The notes: generated by a model from the letters alone, not told the origin. DNA of 18,011 nucleotides from JACQWR01 sp964614365 (GCA_964614365.1 CAZTLA010000051.1:1-18011); one strand, 5' to 3'. Counted from the stretch's first letter, positions 1 through 7,506 are shown. Made by a program: numbers and translations.

Positions 1-2
1 TG

Positions 3-1106
3 AGGGGCAACGTCCATGTCCTCTGGTCGGCCGCTACCGTCCTTGCCACCGGGGGTGCAGGCGAAATATTCTTGAGGACCAATAATGCTCCGGGCAGCAT
101 GGGGGATGGCTTTGCCTTTTGCTACGAAGCCGGTCTTCCCATCGTGGACATCGAATTAGTCCAGTTCTATCCCACAACCTTCGGCAAGCATGGAGGCAGA
201 TTGTGGTCCTACGAGGTGATCGTTGGCCGCGGTGCAACGTTGCGCAATTCCCTGGGAGAGGATGTGCTGATCAAGCATAACCTCAGGGATTTAATGATCA
301 TGACTCGTGACAAACTGGCACGGGCCATAATGCAGGAGATCCTGGCGGGCAACGACATTGAAGGGTGCCTTCGGGTGGACTTGAGCACGGTACCGGAAGA
401 TAAGAAGGAGAAGGTGCTCCAGGTAATCAAGACGCAGCGCTATCCGGCGGAGGCCATGGTAGCTCCGGCGGCTCACTACTTTATGGGTGGGGTGGTGATA
501 AACCGAAATTGCGAAACGGGCATGAAGAGACTTTTTGCCGCCGGTGAAGTCTGCGGCGGCATCCATGGGGCTAACCGCCTGGCGGGAAACGCCCTGACCG
601 ACGTTTTTGTTTTCGGCGCGATCGCCGGCCGGCAGGCGGCCCTGGTTGATCCGGGTCAACGTAGGGAAATCCCCGCCCTGACGAAGGAAGCCCGGGACAG
701 GCTGGAACAAAGAGGCAATCAGGGAGAGGAGTCTCTTGAAGAGCTGGAAATAAACCTGCGCGGGACGATGTGGGAAAAGGCCGGCATTGTGAGGAGCGCA
801 AAAAGCCTGAACGCGGCGCTGGCGGAGGTTAACGCGGGTCGAGAGCGACTGACAAGGGTCCGGGTCGCCGGTGCTGCTGACTTGATCAAACTGACAAAGC
901 TGGAGAACATGTTCCTGGTGGCCGAAATGGTCTGCCGGGCAGCTCTTCTCCGGACGGAGAGCCGGGGGGCGCACTACCGCACCGATTATCCGGAGGAAAA
1001 CGACCGGGAGTGGCTGAAGAATATCGTGATAACCAGGAAGGCCGACAGGATGGTGCTGAGCGCCAGGCCGGTGGCCTTTCCCATCATCCCGCTTCCCGTC
1101 ACCTAA
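3..1106 (+). CDS. Fumarate reductase / succinate dehydrogenase-type flavoprotein, C-terminal part (5' end outside window)
   Basis: The frame is open from the left edge, so this is a 3' gene fragment of about 367 residues. Family hallmarks appear in order: an FAD-domain stretch ATGGAGEIF then NNAPGSMGDG near the start, DIELVQFYPT, the APAAHYFMGG catalytic-loop region, and GEVCGGIHGANRL-AGNAL-VFG-AG, in which the Arg of GANRL corresponds to the catalytic Arg of FrdA/SdhA. The C-terminal helical domain carries SRGAHYRTDYPEEND. Such flavoproteins bind FAD and interconvert succinate and fumarate, or oxidise L-aspartate in NadB; the visible part cannot separate fumarate reductase, succinate dehydrogenase, thiol:fumarate reductase and L-aspartate oxidase. 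No iron-sulfur or membrane-anchor subunit follows on this strand, so any partner must lie upstream. The TTG at 72 falls inside the conserved FAD domain and is not the true start. Confidence 0.9.
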   Translation, partial: RGNVHVLWSAATVLATGGAGEIFLRTNNAPGSMGDGFAFCYEAGLPIVDIELVQFYPTTFGKHGGRLWSYEVIVGRGATLRNSLGEDVLIKHNLRDLMIMTRDKLARAIMQEILAGNDIEGCLRVDLSTVPEDKKEKVLQVIKTQRYPAEAMVAPAAHYFMGGVVINRNCETGMKRLFAAGEVCGGIHGANRLAGNALTDVFVFGAIAGRQAALVDPGQRREIPALTKEARDRLEQRGNQGEESLEELEINLRGTMWEKAGIVRSAKSLNAALAEVNAGRERLTRVRVAGAADLIKLTKLENMFLVAEMVCRAALLRTESRGAHYRTDYPEENDREWLKNIVITRKADRMVLSARPVAFPIIPLPVT

Positions 1107-1212
1107 ACTTCAAATCCCCGGACTAAAGGACTAAATGGGGATGGTTCTGATTATCAACAGAAAAGCAGAAGCCCCCGGGCGTTAGTCCGTGGATGTGCGT
1201 TCCTTTCAGATT

Positions 1213-1332
1213 CCTCCCCCTTGGCGGGGGAGGTTAGGTGAGGGTGGCTGATATGCTGCTCACCCCCCCCCGTACCCCTCCCGTAGAGGGAGGGGTAGGA
1301 CGTAGGACGGAAAAAGGGACGTCCCCTTTTCC
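1213..1332. repeat. REP-like cluster of three dyads
   Basis: Three stem-loops lie in a row. The first is CCTCCCCC, loop TTGGC, GGGGGAGG (1213-1233). The second is TACCCCTCCC, loop GTAGA, GGGAGGGGTA (1273-1297), a perfect 10-bp stem. The third is GGAAAAAGGGAC followed at once by GTCCCCTTTTCC (1309-1332), palindromic with one mismatch. GTGAG and CTCAC segments between the first two can also pair. The arrangement resembles dispersed intergenic REP/BIME elements. The third dyad reads on the minus strand as a stem ending in a T-run, just past the 3' end of the lipoprotein gene, so it may double as that gene's terminator. Multi-copy status cannot be tested from one window. Confidence 0.6.
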
Positions 1333-1354
1333 TTTAGTCATCGCATTATGTCCT

Positions 1355-2233
1355 TCAATGCGCCTGAGACTCATCCACCGAGATTTCTATTCCCCATGCT
1401 CCGGTGTTGTCGTCCAGACGCTCGTCGTTGACACAGACCTCAAGGTGGCCACCCTGATTCGTTGTAAAGTTCATATCGGTTCCGCCTTGCACGACCTGTT
1501 GACCAACGCGGAAAACAAGAGAGTACTTACGAAACCCCGGAAATGAAAAGCTGGCCGGTGCGATCGAATTTGGCTCGCCGTCGGCATCATAGATGCATCC
1601 GCTAAACCAACAGCCAAAGTTTATCTTAACATTTGGGTCGGGATTGGTCTTGATTGCCACCCTCGTATTCGAACGAAGAGGGGTATTGACGTTTGGCACC
1701 GTGCTGCAAGCACTCGTTACCGGTGGTTGAGTAAAGGGTTGAGTAAGACCGAGCCAAAAATTCGCGTGAGCACGTCCTCCTGTTGTTTTCAAGACGTTGA
1801 CGCGCAGCGTTTCCTCTCCTTTGCAATCAGAACCGTTAGAATATGCCCGGACTGTTTTCGGGCCAGGCCACCCCCCATCATACCTACATTCAATCTTGAG
1901 CGGCGTATCAGTAGGCGGTTGGCCGAAATCCTGGGAATAGCCGTGAGGCGTCCCACTCAATCCGTTGCCGCATTGCAGGAACACCTCATTGCACATCCCC
2001 TTGCCCCGCACATTGAACCAGACCGGCTGATTATCCGAAACACCGCAGACGTTGGGGGTTACACTCGTATTGCATACTATTGGCTGAGTCGGATGAAGCT
2101 CGACCTTGCTTATAAACCCCTTGGCACACCCCGCCAGAAATATAGCCGCAATAACCACAAGAACCCATCGAACAGCCCCTTTCCCCCCACCAACATCCCG
2201 AACGCTCGAACTAAACTCGGAAATAATGTCCAT
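1355..2233 (-). CDS. Lipoprotein with C-terminal LecA/PA-IL-like domain
   Basis: The protein has 292 residues. AAAGGAGGAAGCAA directly precedes the ATG at 2233, which supports this start even though the N-terminal extension before the hydrophobic stretch is long (about 22 residues). Residues 23-35 are hydrophobic and end in the lipobox LAGC (Cys36), predicting a lipid-anchored envelope protein. The middle is Cys-rich (about ten Cys between 54 and 213), which suits disulfides after export. The C-terminal ~100 residues resemble the Pseudomonas galactophilic lectin fold (LecA/PA-IL): YSLVFRVGQ, then GGHLEVCVND and DDNTGAWGIEI (268-284), matching the calcium-binding ND...NN-S/T-G pattern near the LecA C-terminus. 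Carbohydrate binding is inferred from that similarity only. The gene stands alone and looks less GC-rich than the redox genes next to it. Confidence 0.75.
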   Translation of the reverse strand: MDIISEFSSSVRDVGGGKGAVRWVLVVIAAIFLAGCAKGFISKVELHPTQPIVCNTSVTPNVCGVSDNQPVWFNVRGKGMCNEVFLQCGNGLSGTPHGYSQDFGQPPTDTPLKIECRYDGGWPGPKTVRAYSNGSDCKGEETLRVNVLKTTGGRAHANFWLGLTQPFTQPPVTSACSTVPNVNTPLRSNTRVAIKTNPDPNVKINFGCWFSGCIYDADGEPNSIAPASFSFPGFRKYSLVFRVGQQVVQGGTDMNFTTNQGGHLEVCVNDERLDDNTGAWGIEISVDESQAH

Positions 2234-2367
2234 TTGCTTCCTCCTTTCTCGCTAACAAGTTATTCCCCCCTCCGCTTCGAGACTGTCCGGCAATTCACGA
2301 CACCGGACGCTCGGATCAAACTCAAGCGGCTGTATCCGAATTTATAAGCGTTACTCAGCGCCCGCCT

Positions 2368-3780
2368 TTAAGCCTTCAGCGCCAGATCCGCCCCCGCCGC
2401 TTGAACGGCCTCGATGATTTTCTTGTAACCCGTGCAGCGGCACAGGTTGCCGCTCAGGGCCTCCTTGATTTCCTGCTCTCCCGCGCGGGGATTTCTCTGT
2501 AAGAGCGCGCTGCCGGACATCAGCATGCCGGGAGTGCAGTAGCCGCACTGCACCGCACCGTGCCGAACGAACGCTGCCTGCAGAGGATGCAATTCCCGTC
2601 CACGGGACAACCCCTCGACCGTTGTGATCTCGCGGTTCCCCACCGTGGCCGCCAGCACCAGGCAGGCATTGACCGGCACCCCTTCGAGGAGAACGGTGCA
2701 GGTGCCGCACTCGCCCTCGCCGCATCCCTTTTTTGTCCCGGTCAGACCGAGATCCTCCCGCAGCACGTCCACCAGGAGGCGGTCTGCGGCTACTTCAAGC
2801 GCATGGTCCTCGCCGTTCACCCGCAGGTTGATGCGGGTCGAGCGTATCGGTTTTGCCTTCCTTCCTTCCGGCGGCCGCTCGATGACCCGTGCACCGATTT
2901 CCGAAAGCGCAGTCGGGACATCCACGTTCACCGCTTCCTGCCGGTCCGCCGCCCGCCGCACCGACCGCCGGAACAACACCTTAACCATCTCCCGCCGGTA
3001 ATCCGCCGAGGCGCGATGGTCGTCCACGGGGCTGCATTCCGCCGCCGCCGCCCGTGCCGCCTGTTCCATCGTCTCGGGGGTCAACGCGTGACCCGTCAGC
3101 GCCGCCTCCGCCTGCCGTGCCCGGAGGGGCGTGGGCGCCACGGCCGCAAGGCCGATCCTGCATCCCGTTACCACATCCTTTTCCATCCCCAGAGACACGG
3201 CCACGCCGACCACGGCAATCTCCATCGCCTTGCGCCGTCCCAGTTTGAGGTACGCCGAGCGACGGGCCGGTTCCGGCAGGATGATGCCGCTTATGATCTC
3301 GCCCCGTTCCAACACGGTGCGTCCCGGACCCAGAAAAAATTCCTCCACCGGCAGCATCCTTGTCCCTCCGGGCCCGGCGATCTCGATGCGGGCGCCGAGG
3401 GCAATGAGGGCGGATGCGGCATCCGCCGCCGGAGAGGCGTTACCGAGATTGCCGCCGAGGCTCCCCAGGTTGCGTACCTGCGGCGCGCCCACGGACGCAC
3501 AGGCATCCGCCAGGAGGGGATACCAGGACCGGAAATAGGGGGATCGGGCCACGGCGCCGTGGGTTACCAGCGGACCTGCCCGCATCGCTCCCGAAGATTC
3601 CACGCTGATGTCGTCGAGCCCCAGACCGTCCAGACAGACGAGGACCGGCGGTAAAGGAACCCCGCGCTCTTGTCCGGACAGGATATCCGTTCCTCCGGCA
3701 AAGGGACGCGCCCCTTTCTTCTTTGCCAGCAGACTGCATGCCTCTTCCACGCTGTAAGGACGATAAAGTTCCAGACCCAT
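2368..3780 (-). CDS. Molybdenum hydroxylase FAD subunit fused to [2Fe-2S] subunit (CoxM-CoxS fusion)
   Basis: The protein has 470 residues from the ATG at 3780, preceded by GGGAGG at 8-nt spacing; the in-frame GTG at 3810 lies inside the preceding gene remnant and is less likely. Residues 1-275 are an FAD-binding domain of the CoxM/HcrB type, with FAGGTDIL (27-34) and NLGSLGGNLGNASPAAD (104-120). After a linker (about 283-313) comes a CoxS/HcrC-type domain: plant-type [2Fe-2S] cysteines 353, 358, 361 and 373, then the helical cluster cysteines 412, 415, 447 and 449 (CGYCTPGM, CRCTGY). Separate subunits are usual in this family; here they are one chain. The family passes electrons from a Mo-cofactor subunit through two Fe-S clusters to FAD. 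The catalytic subunit gene that should precede it survives only as a scrap, so this gene may be an orphan. Substrate unknown. Confidence 0.93.
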   Translation of the reverse strand: MGLELYRPYSVEEACSLLAKKKGARPFAGGTDILSGQERGVPLPPVLVCLDGLGLDDISVESSGAMRAGPLVTHGAVARSPYFRSWYPLLADACASVGAPQVRNLGSLGGNLGNASPAADAASALIALGARIEIAGPGGTRMLPVEEFFLGPGRTVLERGEIISGIILPEPARRSAYLKLGRRKAMEIAVVGVAVSLGMEKDVVTGCRIGLAAVAPTPLRARQAEAALTGHALTPETMEQAARAAAAECSPVDDHRASADYRREMVKVLFRRSVRRAADRQEAVNVDVPTALSEIGARVIERPPEGRKAKPIRSTRINLRVNGEDHALEVAADRLLVDVLREDLGLTGTKKGCGEGECGTCTVLLEGVPVNACLVLAATVGNREITTVEGLSRGRELHPLQAAFVRHGAVQCGYCTPGMLMSGSALLQRNPRAGEQEIKEALSGNLCRCTGYKKIIEAVQAAGADLALKA

Positions 3781-3781
3781 C

Positions 3782-3879
3782 TTAAGCTCCCTCCCTGTTC
3801 TTGAGCGCACGCCAGACCTGCTCCGGCGTCAGGGGTAAATCCGTCATCTCACCCCCGTTGCATCCTCGAGGGCGGCCGC
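3782..3879 (-). pseudogene. C-terminal remnant of a molybdopterin-binding (CoxL/IorB-type) subunit
   Basis: Immediately upstream of the FAD/Fe-S fusion gene, the minus strand encodes TDLPLTPEQVWRALK and then NREGA and a stop, separated by one base from the next ATG. In the preceding frame it encodes AALEDATGVR. Joined, these give the usual C-terminal ending of xanthine dehydrogenase-family Mo subunits (DATGVR-x-TDLPLTPE-x-V). The two parts are out of frame by one missing base near 3848. Nothing before about 3879 continues the homology. The family protein is about 700-780 residues; only about 32 remain. Assignment rests on recalled family motifs rather than an alignment. Confidence 0.7.
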
Positions 3880-3910
3880 ACATTATTTACTTCATTTCCG
3901 GCATTACCGC

Positions 3911-3936
3911 CACTTGATGTGCCCACTTGATGTGCC
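3911..3936. repeat. Perfect 13-bp tandem duplication
   Basis: CACTTGATGTGCC occurs twice with no gap (3911-3923 and 3924-3936), about 30 bp from the end of the Mo-subunit remnant and inside a non-coding gap. It may be a replication-slippage product or a scar near the rearrangement junction. Confidence 0.7.
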
Positions 3937-4001
3937 AGGACTCTTTTCCCGCATTCTTATCAAGACAAACAATTCCGGCAGTCTGGAACAGGATAATGGT
4001 T

Positions 4002-4412
4002 TTATCTGTTGTTGTTTCGATGTTTTTTCAAAAATCTCGCAAGCTGTTCTTTTCCGCCGTCCGTGATATCTATGAATGCAACCCCCAGCCGACAGGTGAA
4101 TTCGGATACGTCACGGGCAATGTCATACCATTGAACCTCTCCGATTGCCATCAACGGCGGCTCTTCCGGAACGAGCTCTATGCTGAGATGTAAACGGTTT
4201 TCCCGCGCAAAAGGACGTCCTGAAAGCAAATTGACGCCATCCACCTCAATGGACTTTGTTTGGAGACAGATCCCGCCCTCCGAAATATCTCGGCTTTTGA
4301 TATGCAATCGATGCAGGCCTTTTGGCGCCCCCTCGGCGGATACAATCTCGACCGTAACGTCCAGGGGGAATTCAAGGCGCTGAAATTTCCTCTTTTCCAA
4401 CTCTTCAGGCAT
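4002..4412 (-). CDS. PilZ-domain protein (probable c-di-GMP receptor)
   Basis: The protein has 136 residues; GGGAGGCAGCC precedes the ATG at 4412. It carries both PilZ signatures: the N-terminal RxxxR arginine motif in RKFQR (8-12) and DISEGG (42-47), the D/NxSxxG motif, followed by a beta-rich stretch through the C-terminus. It has no signal peptide or membrane segment, so it should be cytosolic. Single-domain PilZ proteins bind cyclic di-GMP and regulate motility, exopolysaccharide or adhesion through protein partners; the partner here is unknown. It is the last of three minus-strand genes (secreted protein, small membrane protein, PilZ) with gaps of about 55 and 100 bp, so co-transcription is possible but unproven. 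An exopolysaccharide link would suit the PEP-CTERM gene further along the window. Confidence 0.9.
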   Translation of the reverse strand: MPEELEKRKFQRLEFPLDVTVEIVSAEGAPKGLHRLHIKSRDISEGGICLQTKSIEVDGVNLLSGRPFARENRLHLSIELVPEEPPLMAIGEVQWYDIARDVSEFTCRLGVAFIDITDGGKEQLARFLKKHRNNNR

Positions 4413-4513
4413 GGCTGCCTCCCATATGGATTGGTAACGCTATGACAGAATTGTCGCCCGCTTATCCCGGAATTCTCTCAATTCCTTTTCGCTCTGCAAC
4501 TCGACGCGCCTCT

Positions 4514-4732
4514 TTACGAACCCCCACTCTTTTTACTGGCCCTTCTGATTTTCTTCCTGGCCTTTTTTGACTGAACAGGCGTCTCTGCCAATATCCTTTT
4601 TTTTAAGCCGTTCACATACTTGTCATTCGTCTCGGCTTTACTCCTTTGAGTCTTTATCCACTGCCCGATCATGAACCCTATAACGCACGCGAATAATAAA
4701 TATATCCATGATTCTAACGTCATTGATGGCAT
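4514..4732 (-). CDS. Small basic single-pass membrane protein, unknown function
   Basis: The protein has 72 residues. ACGGAG lies about 6 nt before the ATG at 4732; a second in-frame ATG at 4723 is an alternative. Residues 8-24 (about SWIYLLFACVIGFMIGQ) form one membrane segment. The rest is strongly basic and Lys/Arg-rich (KKARKKIRRASKK near the C-terminus), predicting a short N-terminal anchor with a positively charged cytoplasmic tail that could contact acidic protein, lipid or nucleic acid. I recognise no family. It sits between the secreted-protein gene and the PilZ gene on the same strand. Confidence 0.65.
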   Translation of the reverse strand: MPSMTLESWIYLLFACVIGFMIGQWIKTQRSKAETNDKYVNGLKKRILAETPVQSKKARKKIRRASKKSGGS

Positions 4733-4787
4733 ATTATGCTCCGTTTGGTCAGTTCGTTTCCATCATCCGGAAACGGTTCTTTTCATT

Positions 4788-5159
4788 TTACTTTGCTGTT
4801 TTTATGATAACCTTGTCTTCATAAAACTCCGTGACAGATGATTTGCCGTCAGTTTTTCCCGTGAGTTTAACGCCTCTTGTTTGCAGTCCGATATCCTGCG
4901 CGCGGGTTTTTACCTGATAAACCGACCCCTTGCTTTCTGTCAAGAAGTCCTTCACCTCTGTCTCGCTTTTGAGATACGTTGAGGTAAACTCGACGGCCCT
5001 TCTTTTAGCGTCCGTCAGGGCGGCCTGTTCCATCTGCTTACGGGATTTGTCGCCTCCCACGCAGGCATTGCCTTCTACATCAGCGATGGTGGATTGAGCG
5101 GCGTAAAGCGGGGAGGAAATACCGATCAAAAGCAATAAGACGAGGGCTGTTTTCTTCAT
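4788..5159 (-). CDS. Small secreted protein, FlgT-N/LPP20-like
   Basis: Translation most likely starts at the ATG at 5159, giving 123 residues that begin MKKTALVLLLLIG and end the signal peptide near SSPLYAA; GGAG lies about 10 nt upstream. The longer frame to 5231 would place 24 polar residues before the signal sequence and is unlikely. The mature protein has an Ala-rich helical stretch (DKSRKQMEQAALTDAKRRAV) and a later beta-like region. This resembles small periplasmic proteins whose N-terminal domain is related to FlgT/LPP20, in which ACxGDDKSRK-like segments recur in deltaproteobacteria. FlgT belongs to the Vibrio flagellar basal body, but no flagellar gene is visible here, so the role is open. 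A downstream PilZ gene hints at an envelope or surface function. Confidence 0.7.
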   Translation of the reverse strand: MKKTALVLLLLIGISSPLYAAQSTIADVEGNACVGGDKSRKQMEQAALTDAKRRAVEFTSTYLKSETEVKDFLTESKGSVYQVKTRAQDIGLQTRGVKLTGKTDGKSSVTEFYEDKVIIKTAK

Positions 5160-5447
5160 GGTGACCATCTCCATCTCGGTTTTGAGGGGATACCGCTTTC
5201 CTCGTGAATTCTGACAACATTGATGTTTCATGTCAAGAAAAGATGTGGTGCGCAGCGATCATTGCCAGGGAATTGTGACTATTTCCTGCCCCGCCAGATC
5301 GCATAACAGGGAGAAATGCTTCTTCAACGGCTTAAAATATTTTTTTTCAATACAATGCGCGCTCAACAACATCTGTGGTCATGCAGTACATTGAGTGACC
5401 GGGACCTGCACGGGGTCCCCGGTTGAAACTTCTTTTTTCGGACGTCC
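5160..5447. other. Non-coding gap between secreted-protein gene and TauE remnant
   Basis: No convincing gene is present. It should hold the promoter of the minus-strand cluster below it, but no clear -35/-10 pair stands out. A stem with one bulge, CCGGGACC and GGTCCCCGG at 5399-5422, lies just past the 3' end of the TauE remnant; a T-run follows it only on the plus strand, so it is at best a weak terminator for the remnant. Confidence 0.4.
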
Positions 5448-5937
5448 TCAGGCAAGAACCGTTCGCACGAGCAATGCCGTTCCGATCAGGATCAGGAGAA
5501 GGTGAATGGAGCGGTCGAAGTGCGCCTGCGGGATAATGCGGTGCAGGCGGTCGCCGAGCCAGATGGCCAGGAACGGCGCCGGCAGGCACAGGAGAAAATA
5601 CCGTCCCACCGTCGGCGTCCAGAGACCACCCAAGCCGTGGCCTGCGATCACGATCACACCGGCCGGGAAAAAGTAGCCTTGGAGCGTCGCGCGGAAGCGT
5701 TCCGCCGGCCATTGGTGGAGGGTGCCGTAGATCACGATGGGAACCGTTCGTATTGTAGGCACCGCATAGGACGCCGGCAAAGAAGCCGAAAAGATAAGCC
5801 GTCGAGGCGTGGTTGCGGATGGCAAGCTTTGGCTTCAGGAGGGAGTAGAGAGAAAACGCGATGATGATAAGGGCCAAGGTTATTTTGATAGTGGTTTCAT
5901 AGCTGTCTTTCAGGAAGAGAAGTCCCAGATGTGTAAA
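5448..5937 (-). pseudogene. TauE/SafE-family permease, N-truncated and frameshifted
   Basis: Two overlapping minus-strand frames together give the C-terminal half of a TauE/SafE (DUF81) anion exporter. The upstream frame gives THLGLLFLKD, FSLYSLLKP and FGFFAGVLCGAYNTNG; the downstream frame then gives PIVIYGTLHQWPAERFRATL, GYFFPAG and LAIWLGDRLH. Intact relatives read NTNGPP-x-VIYG through this point; here four bases stand where six are expected near 5738-5745, a net frameshift. The N-terminal ~100 residues are missing and no ATG, GTG or TTG precedes the homology in frame. Family members export sulfite, sulfoacetate or other small anions. A sequencing error could explain the frameshift but not the missing N-terminus. 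Confidence 0.8.
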
Positions 5938-6222
5938 GGACCGGTCAGGCCAGGCAGGCCATGGCCGGGCGGATATTTGAATTCCCCTCGTTTCTGCTTC
6001 TCATGAGAGGGTGGGCAGTCTTAATGAACCCTGTAACTTCAAAGGAATATTACGCCAACGGCTTTTTTGAATCCGCAAGAGCGTATGAAGAGTAATGGGC
6101 CGCCGTTCAGAAAGCCTTGGCGTCCGCGTTGCGCCGAAACCATTGTCTGCAATAAATATAATTGACCTACCCCGGGGATTCGTAATATGGTAGCCGCCAA
6201 TTTACCGACAAAAGGGGGCGGG
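5938..6222. other. Non-coding gap upstream of the MFS gene
   Basis: No gene is supported. A 23-codon frame at 6024-6095 (+) starts MNPVTSKEYYANGFF but has no homology or context that I recognise. An AT-rich patch with TATAAT at 6157-6162 could be a -10 box for the MFS gene, but no -35 hexamer lies at a usual spacing. Confidence 0.35.
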
Positions 6223-7458
6223 ATGAATAAAAATAACGGCTGGTTTTCCTGGAACAGGATCAAGGAAACCGATCCCACGCTGGTGGCGGTAACGGCCGGT
6301 CACGGGATTACCCATTGGTATCCGAGCACCTTGTTCATGATTCTGCCCTACCTGGCCAAAGATCTTGGGCTTAGCTACGGCGAGGTCGGCATTTTGATGG
6401 GATGGAACTATTTCACCAGCTTTTTTATCAACGTGCCCGGTGGGATGATCGTGGACATGGTGGGTAAAACCGGGCTTCTTCTCGGCGCATCGCTGGCCCT
6501 CACGGGGCTGCCATACCTTTTCCTCAGCGTTAGCCCCAGCTACGTCGTGGCGATGATCGCCATCACGTTTGTGGGAATCGGCAGCAATACCTGGCACCCG
6601 GCGGCTCTTTCCTTCCTCGCCAAGCGCTACCCGGAACGCAAGGGGTTCGCCATTGCCATTCACGCCATGGGAGCCAACCTGGGAGATGCCCTGGCGCCGA
6701 TCGCCGTCGGTATCGCCCTTACCCTGATGACCTGGAGGCAGGTGCTGGTTTTCAACTTCTTGCCCGGAGTCATCCTGGGGTTTGTCATCTGGAGGCTTCT
6801 CATCAAGGCAGGCTCCATACGGGCGGAGGCGCAGGGGAAGGAGCTGACGTTCCCGGAGTATTGGATAGCCGTCAAGGCCATGGCGAGGAACAAAAACATC
6901 CTCCTGCTCTGCGTCTTATCCGGATTACGTTCCATGACGCAGACCGGCGTGTTCACCTTCCTGCCGCTTTACCTGGCCAATGAACTCAAATATTCCCCCG
7001 TGTTGGTCGGAACCTACCTCACCGTCGTTCAGGTTGCCGGCATTTTCGGTTCCCCCGTCGCGGGGGTCATTTCCGATAAGAAAGGGAGGCGACCCGTAAT
7101 GACGGCGGGGCTCCTTTCCACGAGCATGCTGCTGGTCGCCCTGGTTGTCTTTAAGCTCGATTTCCTTTTCATCGGAATCCTGGCGTTTCTGGGTTTCTTC
7201 CTGTTTTCCTTGCGGCCCGTCACCTTTGCCTGGACGATGGATATGGCCCCCAAGAACATCGGCGGCACCGTCGTGAGCGCCATCTTCGGGATTCAATCTC
7301 TGTTTTCCGGCTTTTCGCCCGCCATCTGCGGGTTTATCGCCGACCGCTTCGGAATCCTCTTTGCCTTCTACTTTCTGGCCTTCACGGTATTTATCGCGAA
7401 CTTCCTGGTTTATATGATTCCGGAAAAACCCCCGGAAGAGGCTGCGGAGGCAATTTAG
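6223..7458 (+). CDS. MFS transporter, fosmidomycin-resistance (Fsr)-like
   Basis: The protein has 411 residues from the ATG at 6223, which follows AAAGGGGGCGGG; the in-frame ATG at 6187 has no such site. It is a 12-segment hydrophobic protein of normal MFS length. GHGITHWYPSTLF opens helix 1, the helix 2-3 loop reads GGMIVDMVGK, and the second-half equivalent is GVISDKKGRRP, the MFS D-x3-G/R-K signature. The central GIGSNTWHPAALSFLA followed by GANLGDALAPI is typical of the Fsr branch, where HPAA and GNLGDA recur. Fsr-like carriers are proton-coupled exporters of drugs or organic acids; this substrate is unknown. It runs convergently with the aldehyde dehydrogenase gene, 48 bp apart, with only a weak CATCA/TGATG hairpin between them. 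Confidence 0.92.
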   Translation: MNKNNGWFSWNRIKETDPTLVAVTAGHGITHWYPSTLFMILPYLAKDLGLSYGEVGILMGWNYFTSFFINVPGGMIVDMVGKTGLLLGASLALTGLPYLFLSVSPSYVVAMIAITFVGIGSNTWHPAALSFLAKRYPERKGFAIAIHAMGANLGDALAPIAVGIALTLMTWRQVLVFNFLPGVILGFVIWRLLIKAGSIRAEAQGKELTFPEYWIAVKAMARNKNILLLCVLSGLRSMTQTGVFTFLPLYLANELKYSPVLVGTYLTVVQVAGIFGSPVAGVISDKKGRRPVMTAGLLSTSMLLVALVVFKLDFLFIGILAFLGFFLFSLRPVTFAWTMDMAPKNIGGTVVSAIFGIQSLFSGFSPAICGFIADRFGILFAFYFLAFTVFIANFLVYMIPEKPPEEAAEAI

Positions 7459-7506
7459 CGCCGCACGCTTATCTCATCAAATCCTCTGATGTGCAGCCGG
7501 ACATCT

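Noticed and set aside
291..974. 227-codon minus-strand frame opposite the flavoprotein
   Set aside because: No motifs or ribosome site; the plus strand has clear FrdA/SdhA signatures.
2560..3654. 364-codon plus-strand frame opposite the CoxM-CoxS fusion
   Set aside because: The opposite strand carries all expected FAD and Fe-S motifs; this frame is Arg/His/Pro-rich and motif-free.
3861..3880. Adjacent CTCGAG and GCGGCCGC sites, encoding AAALE on the minus strand, look like a cloning-vector polylinker
   Set aside because: The surrounding bases differ from the vector pattern and the reading continues as EDATGVR and then a natural Mo-subunit C-terminus, so chance in GC-rich coding DNA is more likely than contamination.
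6024..6095. 23-codon plus-strand ORF before the MFS gene
   Set aside because: No homology, a poor ribosome site and no conserved context that I can see.
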